Shown here piece after piece: positions 1 to 11,034 of a stretch of DNA of 64,000 nucleotides. Under the pieces are notes generated by a model, which did not search any database, was not told the origin of the DNA, and worked only from the letters and a program-made list of their open reading frames with translations. The stretch is from Ophioderma brevispina (taxonomy: Eukaryota > Echinodermata > Ophiuroidea > Amphilepidida > Ophiodermatidae). A program made the translations under genes and the position numbers. The stretch lies in the NCBI GenBank assembly GCA_023653785.1, contig JAMKCH010002916.1, positions 124,001 through 188,000 of the forward strand, written 5' to 3'. The stretch's first letter is position 1. Every line of letters begins with the position of its first letter.

Positions 1-459
1 TTTAAAAAAATTATAAATTAAACTAACGTATAGGCCAATTATACAAAAAACATATCACAAAAATAAACTTCTAATAGTATCAGGGCAATTTATTCCATTA
101 CCACTGGCATGCACCACTGTAACACAACCAACCTGGGCCTTTTCAGTATTTCTTAGCCCACAACCTTTTGATCACAAGGCTGACCTTCTAATAATGTTTC
201 TTGTAGTTATAATAATTTTTTTTAATCCATAAAGCAAATGAATTACCAAGTGTACATTCAAATGATCAAAACCCATTGCAAACATCATCTTATTGGAATT
301 CCTGGGAACCTAAGTTGCCCAAGAATGATGATTTTATGACTAAAACCAATGTGATTACTTATACAAAGTTAAATATGATAAGGGTTATATTTCATAGTAA
401 TGAACATAGTCTCTTGCATAGTTTATGTCCAGTAGACACACCGCAGGAGGGGCATTAAA

Positions 460-671
460 TGCAAGTGGGCCCATCCCGGGTGGCCACTTGTATTCAAAGA
501 TGGATATGAAAAAAACATACATCATTACAACAAAACATTGCTGTTTTGACACCCTAATCAATATACGCCCGTACATCGCCTGTTGAAAAAAAGGGACCCC
601 TTTTACAGGTTTTCTTGTTCACGCATCATATCCACCTTTGAATAAAAGTGGCCCCCGCGGGCATATTTGCA
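460..671. mobile_element. inverted-repeat element (MITE-like)
   Basis: About 45-bp imperfect terminal inverted repeats. The left side contains GGCCACTTGTATTCAAAGAT and GGATATGA. The right side contains TCATATCC and CTTTGAATAAAAGTGGCC. GC-rich tips sit next to AT-rich host DNA. No coding capacity. Confidence 0.6.
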
Positions 672-815
672 ATCCTGTCTCTGGGCCTGGATTGGTTGTC
701 AGATGGCCCTGGTTGCTTCAATCTGGTAGAATGCTGATGTGGCCTAATTTGTAATTTGTAAGTTTGCAAGGGATATAGGACTAAATGAGGAAGTTTTTTA
801 ATGCCAAGAGAGTAT

Positions 816-1159
816 TTAAAGGTGCTTGTTCCGATCATCTTTGGGACCTGCTTGATTTACCCGGAAGTAGTATCAATTTTGATATCAGATGAAAGCCCGT
901 ATTTTTTCTCATTGTCGTCCTAAAATTTCAGCTTTCAAATACATTTCTTTCTCAAGATACAGATAAAAAACTACCACTTTAATGGTTAACCATCAATATT
1001 AGCACAGTAGTGAATAGTGCATTGCACTATACATTATCACGTCTAGCATCAAAACCGCAAGTTTGTTTCCCACGGTACTTGATGGTCAATGTGTACAAGT
1101 GTCAGGCTCTTATATCAAGCAGAGAACATGATAGACAAAATCGGAACAAGCACCTTTAA
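816..1159 (+). mobile_element. TTAA-flanked MITE family 1, copy 1
   Basis: 344 bp bounded by TTAA on both sides, with terminal inverted repeat AGGTGCTTGTTCCGAT and ATCGGAACAAGCACCT. The interior carries ACCCGGAAGTAGTATC and GATATCAGATGAAAG, shared with the copies at 16047-16383 and 52561-52904. TTAA duplications are typical of piggyBac and Kolobok transposons. Which one supplied the transposase cannot be told. Confidence 0.8.
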
Positions 1160-1558
1160 GTTGTATTGATGTTCAAAGATGTAACTTGGATATAAAATTG
1201 CACTTGAACAGGAACCCTGGCTAAGGTCTTTTTCTGAGGGATGTGCCATCCACAGGCTTAAAAGTTTGAACTCAGATTTGTTTTCATCTTTTCTCCACCA
1301 AATGTGATGAAGCATCGGTCAGTCTTGGAGTGGGAACATGATTCATTCGATTTTATCCATGCAGTTTGGTGTAAGAATTGTTAACCCACTGATTACTACT
1401 TTCCTTGGTTGCTTTGAAGATAAAATCATGTAATGAACAAATTGGAGATACTGTAAGAATTGTGGTATGGTTTACACAGAGATATAGAAGCACTACATTG
1501 ATTGGTTACTCAGAGGGTAATCTCATGTTGTGTCCTGTAATGAGCCAATCAGACAGAC
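1160..1558. other. no gene seen
   Basis: Unremarkable AT-rich DNA between two MITEs. Positions 1-459, 672-815 and 1773-2346 are the same in character. Confidence 0.6.
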
Positions 1559-1772
1559 TACTGTAAAAGTGATAATTTTTGTGTGTGTAATTTTTCGCGT
1601 TTCAGCGATTTTTAACATTTTTGCTTGTTTTTAAATTCGCTCTTTTAAAGCTATCCTACATAGACCTACACACAAAATAAACATTTTCCCGGGTTTTTAA
1701 TTTCGCGCTAGCTCAGAAGCGTGCGAAAAGCGCGAAAATTAATGTAGCGCAAAAATTTCCACTTTTAGGGTA
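1559..1772 (+). mobile_element. CGCG-rich MITE family 2, copy 1
   Basis: Ends TACTGTAAAAGTG and CCACTTTTAGGGTA form terminal inverted repeats. The interior is marked by TTTTTCGCG, a TTTTAACATTTTTGCTTG block, CCTACACACAAAATAAAC and GCGCGAAAATTAATGTAGCG. Two more copies in the same orientation are at 2347 and 62705. Non-coding; the target is probably TA. Confidence 0.8.
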
Positions 1773-2346
1773 TATCATGGTACTTCTCAGAGGGTTCACA
1801 TTTTGCTTTGATTAGGGGGAAAGCATGGCCTATGATACTGGTTGTGCTTCAGATCTCTGTCAGTTCAAGACACACACACACACAAGCTGAATTTTAAAGA
1901 TTTGAGCATACTGAGCACACCAGATTGGTGTGCAGATCATCAAAGCTAATGTCAAATGTGATGGCAATATTATGGTAAGTAGCAATTAACACTTAGTTTC
2001 GCCGCATGCCAGCTAACGAGTGAAAACGATGATCCTGACACCTTTAGCTTGCTCTATTTACAACTTGGTATCTCTACTTAAAGTTTTGCTGATAGAAGAT
2101 CAGAGTAGGGTTTGTATTATCCAAAAGAATGAGTTTAAATGATCTCAACACATTTTAAGTCATCTCAATAATAAACTGATTAAAATTTAAACATGTTTCC
2201 TCTTCTTTGGGTTCCATCTTTCATGACAATTGCAAACAATGTATGGGAACATGTGATATGTTTTTGTGGATCAATTTGGGTTTTAAAAAGTGCTTTTTCA
2301 ACAGGATTTGGGTTTGCAAGCAGGGTGTTAAGAGGTGAAAAACAAG

Positions 2347-2552
2347 TACTGTAAAGTTATAATTTCGCGCGTGTAATTTTCGCGTTTCAGCAATTTTTAA
2401 CATTTTGCTTGTTTTTAAATTCGCTCTTTTCAGCTATCCTACATAGACCTACACACAAAATAAACATTTTCGCGGGTTTTTAATTTCGCTCTAGCTCAGA
2501 AGTGCGCGAAAAGCGCGAAAATTAATGTAGCGCAAAAATTTCCACTTTTACA
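2347..2552 (+). mobile_element. CGCG-rich MITE family 2, copy 2
   Basis: Begins TACTGTAAAG and ends TTCCACTTTTACA, with the same interior landmarks as the copy at 1559. It is only about 575 bp from that copy and in the same orientation. Confidence 0.78.
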
Positions 2553-3185
2553 AGACATTAATGTCAAGGTAACTACTCTACGGCGGCCATTAGCTACGCA
2601 CACATGCTCTCACTAGTGCTCTATTTATGGAATTTCTCCCTCCTTTAAATTGGCCAGAGATGATTTGGAGAATCTTAATGGAATTATGATCAATGAAAAG
2701 TGTGAGATTAATGGCGTGGAAAGAACTATTATCATCAGTCTTCTGTAAAGTGGTGGTTAATGTCGACTTTTGACAGCTTCCGTCGTTGTCTCCATTTCGA
2801 GAAGTGATTTGAGCCTTGTTTTAAAAGAATATTTGTATTGTTTAACAAGCAGCTGCAACAAAATTGATATTGTTTCTATTTATGGGTATAGGATGAGGCT
2901 TAAACAATACTAGAATAGTATATATATCAATTCCTGTTTGGAAAAGAATAGTATAGTAAAAACATCTAAATAAGGAAGTTTTTAGGATGTTGTTTACTTT
3001 GGGAATTGTTTTTGAAATGGTATAAATCTGTCAGCATACTATAACAAATTTGATCTGCCAATTTTACTGGCGTATGCATTCAGGGAAAATAACCGACTTG
3101 GCGACCCCAAATGAAATTTGCCGGGTTGAGACCAGTCATGGGTCAATATTGTAATGCATTGTGGATTGACCCCAGGAGTGATACC
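2553..3185. other. no gene seen
   Basis: AT-rich non-coding sequence between a MITE and the LINE tail. Also 3755-4429, where nothing recognisable was found. Confidence 0.6.
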
Positions 3186-3754
3186 GCAGTTCTGTGATAT
3201 GGCCATAGGTTATGTCAAATACCAGACTTGCTGAAAACACCATTAGGATCCAAGGGGCCCTTTTATGGAATTCGTTGAATGACCGTCTTAAACAGTCTCC
3301 ATCCTTAGCTATTTTTAAAGCTATTCTCAAAAAACAGCTAATTGATTTTTATTCTGCAACTGATTAATTGTCTTATGATCTGGGTATATACTTTATACGT
3401 ATTCATTATATATTTAACCGTTGTTTTTTTTTCTCTGTATTTTTTTTTTCAATCTATTAATTGTAATTTTGGTCAGCACCCTTATTTTCCCCGTGTGCTT
3501 GTAATTTATCATTGTATGTTTATGTCTTATCAAATTAAGTTTCATACTCATGTTGTTAATATGTAACTTATGCATGGGTGCCACTAATTACACGCCCTGC
3601 GTTTTAAGTGGCATCCACATCTCTTGCATATTGTATATTATTTCTAATCATTTTTTGTTTTATTAAATATGTTCATATTTTATATTTGTTACACTTTTTA
3701 TATTCACTGTACATGTGCAATGAGATGGAAATAAACCTGAAACCTGAAACCTTT
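3186..3754 (+). mobile_element. 3' end of a LINE (non-LTR retrotransposon), ORF2 C-terminus plus 3' UTR
   Basis: From 3224 the frame reads RLAENTIRIQGALLWNSLND, then RLKQSPSLAIFKAILKKQLI and stops at 3365-3367. The ALLWNSL..SLAIFK..LK pattern is the usual C-terminal end of Jockey/CR1/L2-like reverse transcriptase polyproteins. Upstream of 3209 the frame is broken by a stop. The AT-rich 3' UTR ends with GAAATAAACCTGAAACCTGA, a short tandem tail typical of such elements. 5'-truncated and dead. Confidence 0.65.
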
Positions 3755-4429
3755 ATGTTGTTGATTCACGATATTTTGCCCAGAATCTAGTTAGGCAAGA
3801 TGCTTAGTTAATTCAGCACCAAGCATCATGCTATAGAACACAACAAGCACAGCGTATAGTGGGTGTGTCTGTGGTAAAAATGTTGAGTCAAATGTTTTGG
3901 CCCTTTCCCCCCGTACTTGGGTCATCTTTTGGCCAGATTCCTTCAGCATTTCATTGTGTTTAGCAACAGTGAAGCTGAACCATTGCTAAAGACATTGACA
4001 CTAGTGCCAATTCTGCCTGGAACCTATACCCTTGGTTTCTAGACACAATGTCTCATCCTATAGGCTGTTTTTTTCAGTGAACGTACCCCAATACGGCTGT
4101 GTCGCCGACACAAAGTGTGTTGGCAGAATGTTCACAAATGGCCCAATCTTTACTGCTAAAGGTCCTTGGTGTGCAAGGCCCAGGAAATTGGCCTAGCACG
4201 GGTCCAGAAGGTGGGTTTTAAGTCCTGGACATGCTTTAAACATACTATAATACCACCAAAAATGGCTTTATTATTCATCAGTATTATTGGTATCAATGTA
4301 AATCTGCATGAAGCAGTACTTGAAAAACAAAAACCTAGATATTTGATAAAAATTGGGCCATAATAGCATGTGTTCAGACAAGCTTTCAAAGAAATCCAAA
4401 ACGAAGTGATTATCGCGCTGGCAGCGTGA

Positions 4430-5290
4430 CCCCTGAAGTGCCGTCAGAGTAGCAAATTACGCTCGGGTCGTCACGGCGTGGAACCCCATAACAATAACAC
4501 GTTCGCGCGTGGCCCAGTTTTATTTATTTATTTATAAAACTCTTTCTTCTTTCCTGTGGAACACCAATTCCAGTGATCAACACTGTTCTTCAATTTGGCC
4601 GCAGGGGTCCCAAACATAATTCATAAAAATAAGACAAGTCATACAAAGCAAATAATATACACAGAATACTAGATATAACAATAACATTTGAAACGTGCGG
4701 AACAGAAAGATAACCGATAGTGGCCATGCGCACCAGACTGCTGACTCAGGGGCTGAAAGTGGGCAGGTTTTCTTGGCTGATAACGTACACATTGCTTCTC
4801 GCAGTATGGGTGGGTATGTGTTTGTATGTCATAATTTTTGCTTGATTTGGGTGCCTAAAATACGAGAAAATTCAATTCAATAGCTTCCCACAATGCATTG
4901 CTTTCCAATGGAGTTTGTTGTACAGGTCCTGATGTGGTCGTTAGTGATGAAACAGGGCTAAATTGACAGTACTAGATCACAAACTTGCATTTTAAGAGCG
5001 TTTTTTCATCATCTCTAACGATCCACATGGCAACCTGTACAAAACTTCCAATGGGAGCAATGCATTGTGGGGAAGGTACTGGTATCTTCTCTTGCCTTAA
5101 ATTACGATTAGCCGCTGTATTGTTGACGTCGTTTTTTTTCGTTGTCAAGCAATGTTCATAGTAACGCATGTGTCGATGTTCCTATTGGTCCTGCTGTTAT
5201 GCACGCGCACTGGCACGTTGACGATGTGGTGCGGTTAGCCACGGTGTGAACTTTTTTTACAACTTGCTACTCTGACGTCATTGGAACGGG
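4430..5290. repeat. nested foldback element
   Basis: Outer inverted repeat CGTCAGAGTAGCAA (4442-4455) pairs with TTGCTACTCTGACG (5264-5277), with GC-rich flanks (GTCACGGCGTGGAAC, GCGCGTGGC). Inside, 4886-5073 is a second palindrome with long arms (CCCACAATGCATTGCTTTCC, pairing with GGGAGCAATGCATTGTGGGG and inward sequences such as TTGTACAGGT/ACCTGTACAA). No transposase frame. Confidence 0.6.
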
Positions 5291-5859
5291 GGTCAAATCC
5301 AACGCCAGCTCTGTAGAGACGCGTTCGCGAAAACAGAGAAGGCCCTGTCCGTGGGTATTTTTTGTCCTTGAAATTTAACACTTCCTGATTTTGTACTTTT
5401 AAAAATCTGTGTTGTCGATGTGATCAGGATTATTGTTGAGTTACGAAAATGTAAGAAATTAAAGAAAAGTCTACTCAGCCGTGTTCCATGGACCTTTAAA
5501 ATGGGCCATGTTGCAATCGCTAATGCCTCGTCCCCAGAACCCCCCCCCGATTTTACCAATGGGTCCTTCTGTATACCAAACGTTTGACCACTCACCATAT
5601 GAATGCATAGCAGTAAGATGTAACATAACTTCATCTAATTTGTAATTTCTAAGAGTTATCGAGGTTAAAATGATCATTAAGTGGTAAAGTTAACCCAGGG
5701 AGGAGGGGTGTCCATAAAATACTTTAAAAAATGGGACAAAGTCTTGGCTTTATTGGAGACCACATTTTTGCAAGGTCGATAGGTTCGTCAAATGTGGGGT
5801 AAGGGGGTCATTTGGTGAACCACTGAGATATTGTTTTTACTCCTAATAAATTGTTTTAA

Positions 5860-6082
5860 CGCGATATAAGCAATATCACACGGTACAATGCACTATCACA
5901 TGGGCCAGCAACCACGCAATTAAATTGCATAAAACAATCTCAATTGTTTAAGAATTGCTTTTAATACCAAACCGCAGGACCAAAATCAGCTGAAACTCTG
6001 GGAATATGCTTTTCTCAAGATATATAGCGAACCATAAATAAAACAGAAGGTGCTAGAAACACAAATCGCACCTTTACAAAAT
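5860..6082 (-). repeat. dispersed repeat family 3, copy 1
   Basis: Its reverse complement shares ACCTTCTGTTTTATT, TTGAGAAAAGC, TTTCAGCTGATT and the order of these blocks with 45093-45225. Non-coding, probably an old MITE; ends not resolved. Confidence 0.5.
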
Positions 6083-7083
6083 GGGATAAGAAATAAACAA
6101 AATCCAATGCAAATTTCACTTGATCATTAAAAAAATGGAAAAATACAAACTCTTAACTTCATTCAGGAGGGAATAAGCTTTTAAAGGTTAAAACCTAGAT
6201 GTAAACATGCCATTAATCAGGTTTAGCAGTGTGTGAGTCACACTTAACACATCTAGGGATGTGCGTTTCTACATTTTTCTACCCTCAAAAAGGTTACCTA
6301 AACATTGCAGTTTCTGCCACATTTTCTGCTTTGGTGACTATCGTCAACAACCTCGAATAGTGGTTGTGTATCCCCGACGGAGACGGCTAAGGTTTAATAC
6401 CGGAGGCGTTCATGAGCTAATCAAGTCTCGTCATTAAGAAGTCAAATTGAGGAAAGTGAATGCACATCTGAATAGCAATTGGAGGAAATTGCAATAGAGA
6501 GTAAGAGAGTTATATTAAATTTTTGTTAAACATAATTCGAATTTGATGAAAAATTCTTAAACATTTGAGATAGTTTACTCAATTGGTTTCTCTAAGCTGT
6601 GTGATAAGAGACAACATAACACGGCAACAGTGCGTACGCGTTGATGTGGTACACTTGCATACTGCGGAGTTAAAGGTGCATAGAAACAACGGGCTGATCA
6701 ATTTAAAAATCTTGGGTAATTTTTTGTGTAAAATCTACCATAAATTGAGTAGTACATTATTAAATAACTTCTTATTTTAATAACAATATTAAAGAATGAG
6801 AATAAAGGTATTGATTCATAGCCTGTGCAGTGTATCTATCTTGCATATCATGTGGGTGACAACAATATATTGGCATAGAACAATTCAGCTGGACCTTGTT
6901 GTTCAAATTAAAATAATAGAGTTTCTTGAGGATATCTATATAGCATGTCTGGTGACCATAAACAAAAACCACTTTTTAGCAATTTGGCGACTTTCTGACC
7001 CATTTACTGCAATTTGGGCAAATTATTTGGCCACCCTGTACCGCCACACATGCACTCATCGTGCTGGTTTCAAATGGTGCCAT
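6083..7083. other. no gene seen
   Basis: Non-coding, AT-rich. The longest open frame across 6796-7284 exists only because the tandem repeat keeps it open. 5291-5859 is likewise empty, and 7285-7739 contains only A/T homopolymer runs. Confidence 0.6.
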
Positions 7084-7284
7084 GTTAATTTTGATATCAA
7101 ATTAACATCTTGTGAATTAAGTTTTGATATCAAATTAACATCTTGTGAATTAAGTTTTGATATCAAATTAACATCTTGTGAATTAAGTTTTGATATCAAA
7201 TTAACATCTTGTGAATTAAGTTTTGATATCAAATTAACATCTTGTGAATTAAGTTTTGATATCAAGTTAACATCTTGTAATTAA
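7084..7284 (+). repeat. 33-bp tandem repeat, six units
   Basis: Unit GTTTTGATATCAAATTAACA followed by TCTTGTGAATTAA, repeated almost perfectly six times; the last unit carries changes. Because 33 is a multiple of three, both strands stay open with 11-residue repeats (FDIKLTSCELS on +, LISKLNSQDVN on -). The unit contains the palindrome TTTGATATCAAA. I do not regard the open frames as a gene. Confidence 0.92.
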
Positions 7285-7739
7285 CGACTTGAGATAATGA
7301 AACTATTTATTTGTAATGGGAATAAATGAGCAAACTTCACCAGTATTAAGACCCTAGGGAAAATTGTTACTGCAATAAGTATCAAAACAATACTTTAGTG
7401 GAAAACTGAAGAAAGCAAAATAGGCCAAATAAAATCTGGTTGTTGGTAACCCTTTTATCCCAAATTTTTAGTCGCAAGAAAAAAAAAAACCTTTTATGCC
7501 CTTTGGGGGAAATTACATCCATCTTTGCCCATCTATACGCAAGACTCCATAAACTCCACACATAAAATATTTCACAAAATAAAATTTTTTCTTCCTCCTT
7601 CCCTCCCCATTTTTGTTTTTTAAAAAAAAAAAAAAATACAAATGTTTTTTTGTTAGGCCCATATTAATCCAAGGTTGATGAATTTGACAGACATTCTTCA
7701 GCTAACTGTATGCTTGTTGTTAAATTAATGGTGCCACTT

Positions 7740-9135
7740 TGGAGACCAGCAATGTGCCCGGACTGTAAGGGCAAAAATGAAGGAATCACATCTTAAAAAA
7801 AATAAATTTTGGGAGGATGCAAGAGTAATATCGAGCAAAAGGGAAAAGCTGTATATGGCTTGTGTGGACCTAGAGAAGGCATTTGATAGGGCACCGAGGA
7901 AAGTGATGGAGGGAGTGGGCAATGAGGAAGAGGGTATACCAGAAGTGGTTGTTAGAGCGGTGATGATCCTGTAGAAAGAGCAAAAACAAGAGTTAGAGTA
8001 GGTCTGAGTTGTCTGAGAGTTTGGTGAAGGTGGGTGTGCAGCAGGGTTCTGTGTTGTCGCCGTTGGTGCTTTCAATTGTGGTTGATGTGGTTAGGGAGAG
8101 TGCAAAAGAAGGTTTTGATGAGTGAGATGCGTATGCTGTGATTTATTTAATCGTGTGAGACAGGGGTTTTGAGGGAGAAGTTTTGGAAGTGGAAAAGGCA
8201 TTTGTAGAGTAAGGGCCTGAAGGTAACCTGGGAAGACTAAAGTGGTGGTAGTTGGGGAGGAGGGGGAGGGTGTTAGTGAGTAAGGGTGTGACCGCGTGTG
8301 GAATATGTGGAAAGAGGGTGAGGCAAATTCAGTGTGGTTTGAGAAATGTAGGAAATGGATTCATGGGAGATGCACAATGATGAATAGGTGACCCCAAGTT
8401 TGGCAAGAGACTTTTTTGTGGTAAGATGCAAGAAGGGAGTTGAGGGAGTGGGGACGGAGGTGGAAAAGTTGTGGTTGACGAGGTGGAAACAGTGAAGTAG
8501 TTCACATACCTAGGTGGACCGGATTATTGGCGGGTGGTGGATATGAGGCGGCTGTGACAGCCCGAAGTAAGGTGATGGGTGGGTGAAAGTTTAGAGAATG
8601 TGGAGAGTTGTTACTTGGAGATTTCCTTTGAAGATGAAAGGGATGTGTACAGGAGTGTGTGAGATCAGTGATTCTGTATGGGAGTGATACATGGTGCCTG
8701 AGTGAAATGAGATGGGATTTGAGGAAGGGCAGAGAGAGCAATGGTGAGAGCTATGTGTGGTGTGAAATTGATGGATAGGAAGAAGACTGAGGATTTGATC
8801 AGAATGGTTGGTGTTTGGAAGAGGCGGCTGACGACTGTTCGAGCGCAATGGCTTAAGATGGTAGGTCACGTTCTGAGGAAGGATGAAGGAGCATGTTTTC
8901 AAAAAGGGTCTTTTGTGAGTTTGTGTGCGGTTAGGAAGAGGGGCGACAAGAGGACATGGAGTAAGCAGGTGTAGGAGGAGAGTAGGAGGGTTGGGTTGAG
9001 TATGGGGGATGCTTGAATCGGGCGATGGAAGGAGGGAGTAAGGGCGATTGCTACGAATGTGAGGTGAATCCGGCACCCCCGTTGCGGGGACAAAACCGGA
9101 TTTAAAACTTTGGTTTTAACTACTTACTACTTACT
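7740..9135 (+). pseudogene. 5'-truncated, frameshifted LINE reverse transcriptase
   Basis: Pieces of one reverse transcriptase occur in order but in shifting frames:
- KLYMACVDLEKAFDRAPRKV (7843-7902), motif A with its catalytic Asp in DLEKAFDR.
- KVGVQQGSVLSPLVLSIVVD (from 8027), motif B.
- A decayed motif C region near 8130.
- ETVK.FTYLG near 8489.
- MVRAMCGVKLMDRKKTEDLI (from 8741), followed by VRAQWLKMVGHVLRKDEG.

The last frames lead to a 3' end with GGCACCCCCGTTGCGGGGAC and a tail of TTTAACTACTTACTACTTAC. The 3' end matches the minus-strand fragment at 46335-46630, so both belong to one family. Many stops and frameshifts; inactive. Confidence 0.82.
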
Positions 9136-10139
9136 AGAATTAAACAGAACTAGATTCCTTCAAATTCCCAAATCAATCCATCCTCGTTAGCAGTACCGTA
9201 CTTTGATTACGCCATTCATTCACGTTGACTGGAGCACATTACCGCTTACATTTAGTCGTTGTCCCTAGAGTGACAGCTCTCTCAGGATCATCATCGTCGT
9301 CACCGTTGCCATCATGCACCAGATGATAAAACCAGGAAATTATGGATTTCAAAACTCCATCATCCCTTCGCAATGTAATTACACATTAATCAAACAAGAG
9401 TTACGCAGTTGGCAAGAGAGCTGGGATATGAGCACGCCAGGCATGAATAACTCAGTGTTTATCAGATTTTGGATTAGATGCAACCAAATGAACTTTTGTG
9501 TCGCGGTGAAATTCCCACGAGTCCGAGACTTGCAGTTATGATAATAGTGATTATCTCCGGAAGTAATTGTTTCCGAGAGTTAATCGTCGACTGCGTGCAT
9601 GTGTTTGGTCATCATCGGCATCACCTGAAACTGATGGGGGTTGTGTTAATTACTTTTGAGATGAGTTTAAGGGATGTTGTTTTGAAACACATTTTTGGTT
9701 GTTTTAACCCACCAAGTTGTTCTCGCCGGAAATAGAAGCAAGTTTTGGCAAGCTCGGATTGTGGTCAATCAGTGCTGATTACTGGAGAATTAGTCACATG
9801 TGCAGTGATGTGAAATCAATGTAATCATCTGATTATACTAAATGTTTATTGGTGGATTTATTTCAATAATTGCTTTATTCACCGCTCTATCTTTTTCAAG
9901 ATCTAAACTTGAATCTTGAGAACCAAGGGCCATATGCAGGATTTAAAGGGTTGTAGACTTTGAAAAGTGGACCTTTTTTTGTACAAGTGGACCTAATCCC
10001 TTACCAGCCTTCTTTGGACTTTTTGAACATCTCATCACCAAAAGGTGCACTTTCTTGTCAAATTTTCTCAGAAGTTTCGACCTTTTAATAAAAAATCAGC
10101 AAAAAGTCAACCTTCTGCCCCTTTAGTTGAATTTGGTGT
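9136..10139. other. unique non-coding DNA, possible regulatory island
   Basis: 9170-9740 is not repeated elsewhere in the window, is less AT-rich than its surroundings and has TAATTA words (9378, 9647), CATCATCATCGTCGTC near 9287 and several CpGs. No recognisable protein in any frame. A regulatory role is only a possibility. Confidence 0.3.
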
Positions 10140-10156
10140 TGGGGGGGGGGGGGGTG
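10140..10156 (+). repeat. poly-G tract
   Basis: An uninterrupted run of more than a dozen G. Similar tracts occur at about 14775, 14825, 14905, 15362, 15412, 15550, 15735 and 33008. Confidence 0.9.
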
Positions 10157-10231
10157 CGACACTACCCTCCAATATTTGGGTGTTGTTAAACTATAAAGTA
10201 CACTTCTTTTTTGATCACAAAAGAAGTGCTG

Positions 10232-10362
10232 TAATGTGTGTGTGTATGTGTGTGCATGCATGTGTATGTGTGTGCTTGCATGCGTATGTGTGTGCATGCA
10301 TGGATGTGCATTGTGTTGGGTGTCATGGTTTGTTGCTTAATTTTAGGTGAGTGTGTGTGTGT
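10232..10362 (+). repeat. imperfect (TG)n with TGCATGCATG interruptions
   Basis: TGTGTG runs broken by TGCATGCATGTGTA blocks at a period of about 32 bp. Alternating purine-pyrimidine throughout. Open frames here encode only Cys/Val/His strings and are not genes. Confidence 0.85.
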
Positions 10363-10767
10363 CTTTGGTTGGATAGGATTAAAGAGACATGAGGACTTTT
10401 CCAGAGAGAGAAGCGCCCTCAATTATTTCAAATCCTGTTTTTTTTTTGCATATTTGGAATGCTTACCAATGTATTAGATCATACCTGAAGTGAATAAGCC
10501 AAATATGCCGTCTTTATGTAATAAGACGATGATTTAGTAAAGTTCTGTCGTGCAGGACAGAAATTCAAAGCATGGTTTCCTATAGGGACAATTTGGATAG
10601 CAGGCAAGTTCAAAATAAGGTTTGCGGTTTTCTTTCTTGCTTGTTTGTCCAATAAACCTTTGAAACGTTCTCGGTAGGTGGTCTACAACTGATCAAGTGC
10701 AATTTGAGAGAAATTCGTATCCTAAAAAAAATCTCCTGTCACTTTTAAGTCATAGGAAAAATGGGGG

Positions 10768-11034
10768 TATAGGTGTTACTCTCTAGATACTAAAAAGTAA
10801 ATTTTACTCTGAAACTCATTCGGAGTCTGAAAAGAGCAAAATTTACACCTTTTGAAGATGTTTTTGGGTCAGATTTACTCTTGACAATTTACAACATAAT
10901 AAAATCTTTTCTAAAGTAAATGTTTCAACATGGAATTGAAAAGTTTGTGTTACTTCCATTTATTTTTAAGATGAAAATTGTTGCTCTTTTTAAGTGAACC
11001 CTGTATTTACTCTTTCTCATTTAGAGAGTATACA
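10768..11034. mobile_element. degenerate MITE-like inverted-repeat element
   Basis: Left end GTGTTACTCTCTAGATAC with TAAATTTTACTCTG; right end GTATTTACTCTTTCTCATTT followed by AGAGAGTATACA. The inversion is imperfect and the interior AT-rich. Confidence 0.45.

Noticed and set aside
6796..7284. 162-codon open frame with an 11-residue repeat
   Set aside because: It is open only because a 33-bp repeat has no stop in this frame. The opposite strand is equally open, and the upstream half has no protein character.
8502..9093. Pro/Ser/His-rich minus-strand frames up to 161 codons
   Set aside because: Shadows of the plus-strand LINE; the real signal is the broken reverse transcriptase on +.
10045..10477. 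Cys/Val/His-rich frames on both strands
   Set aside because: They translate a (TG)n microsatellite.
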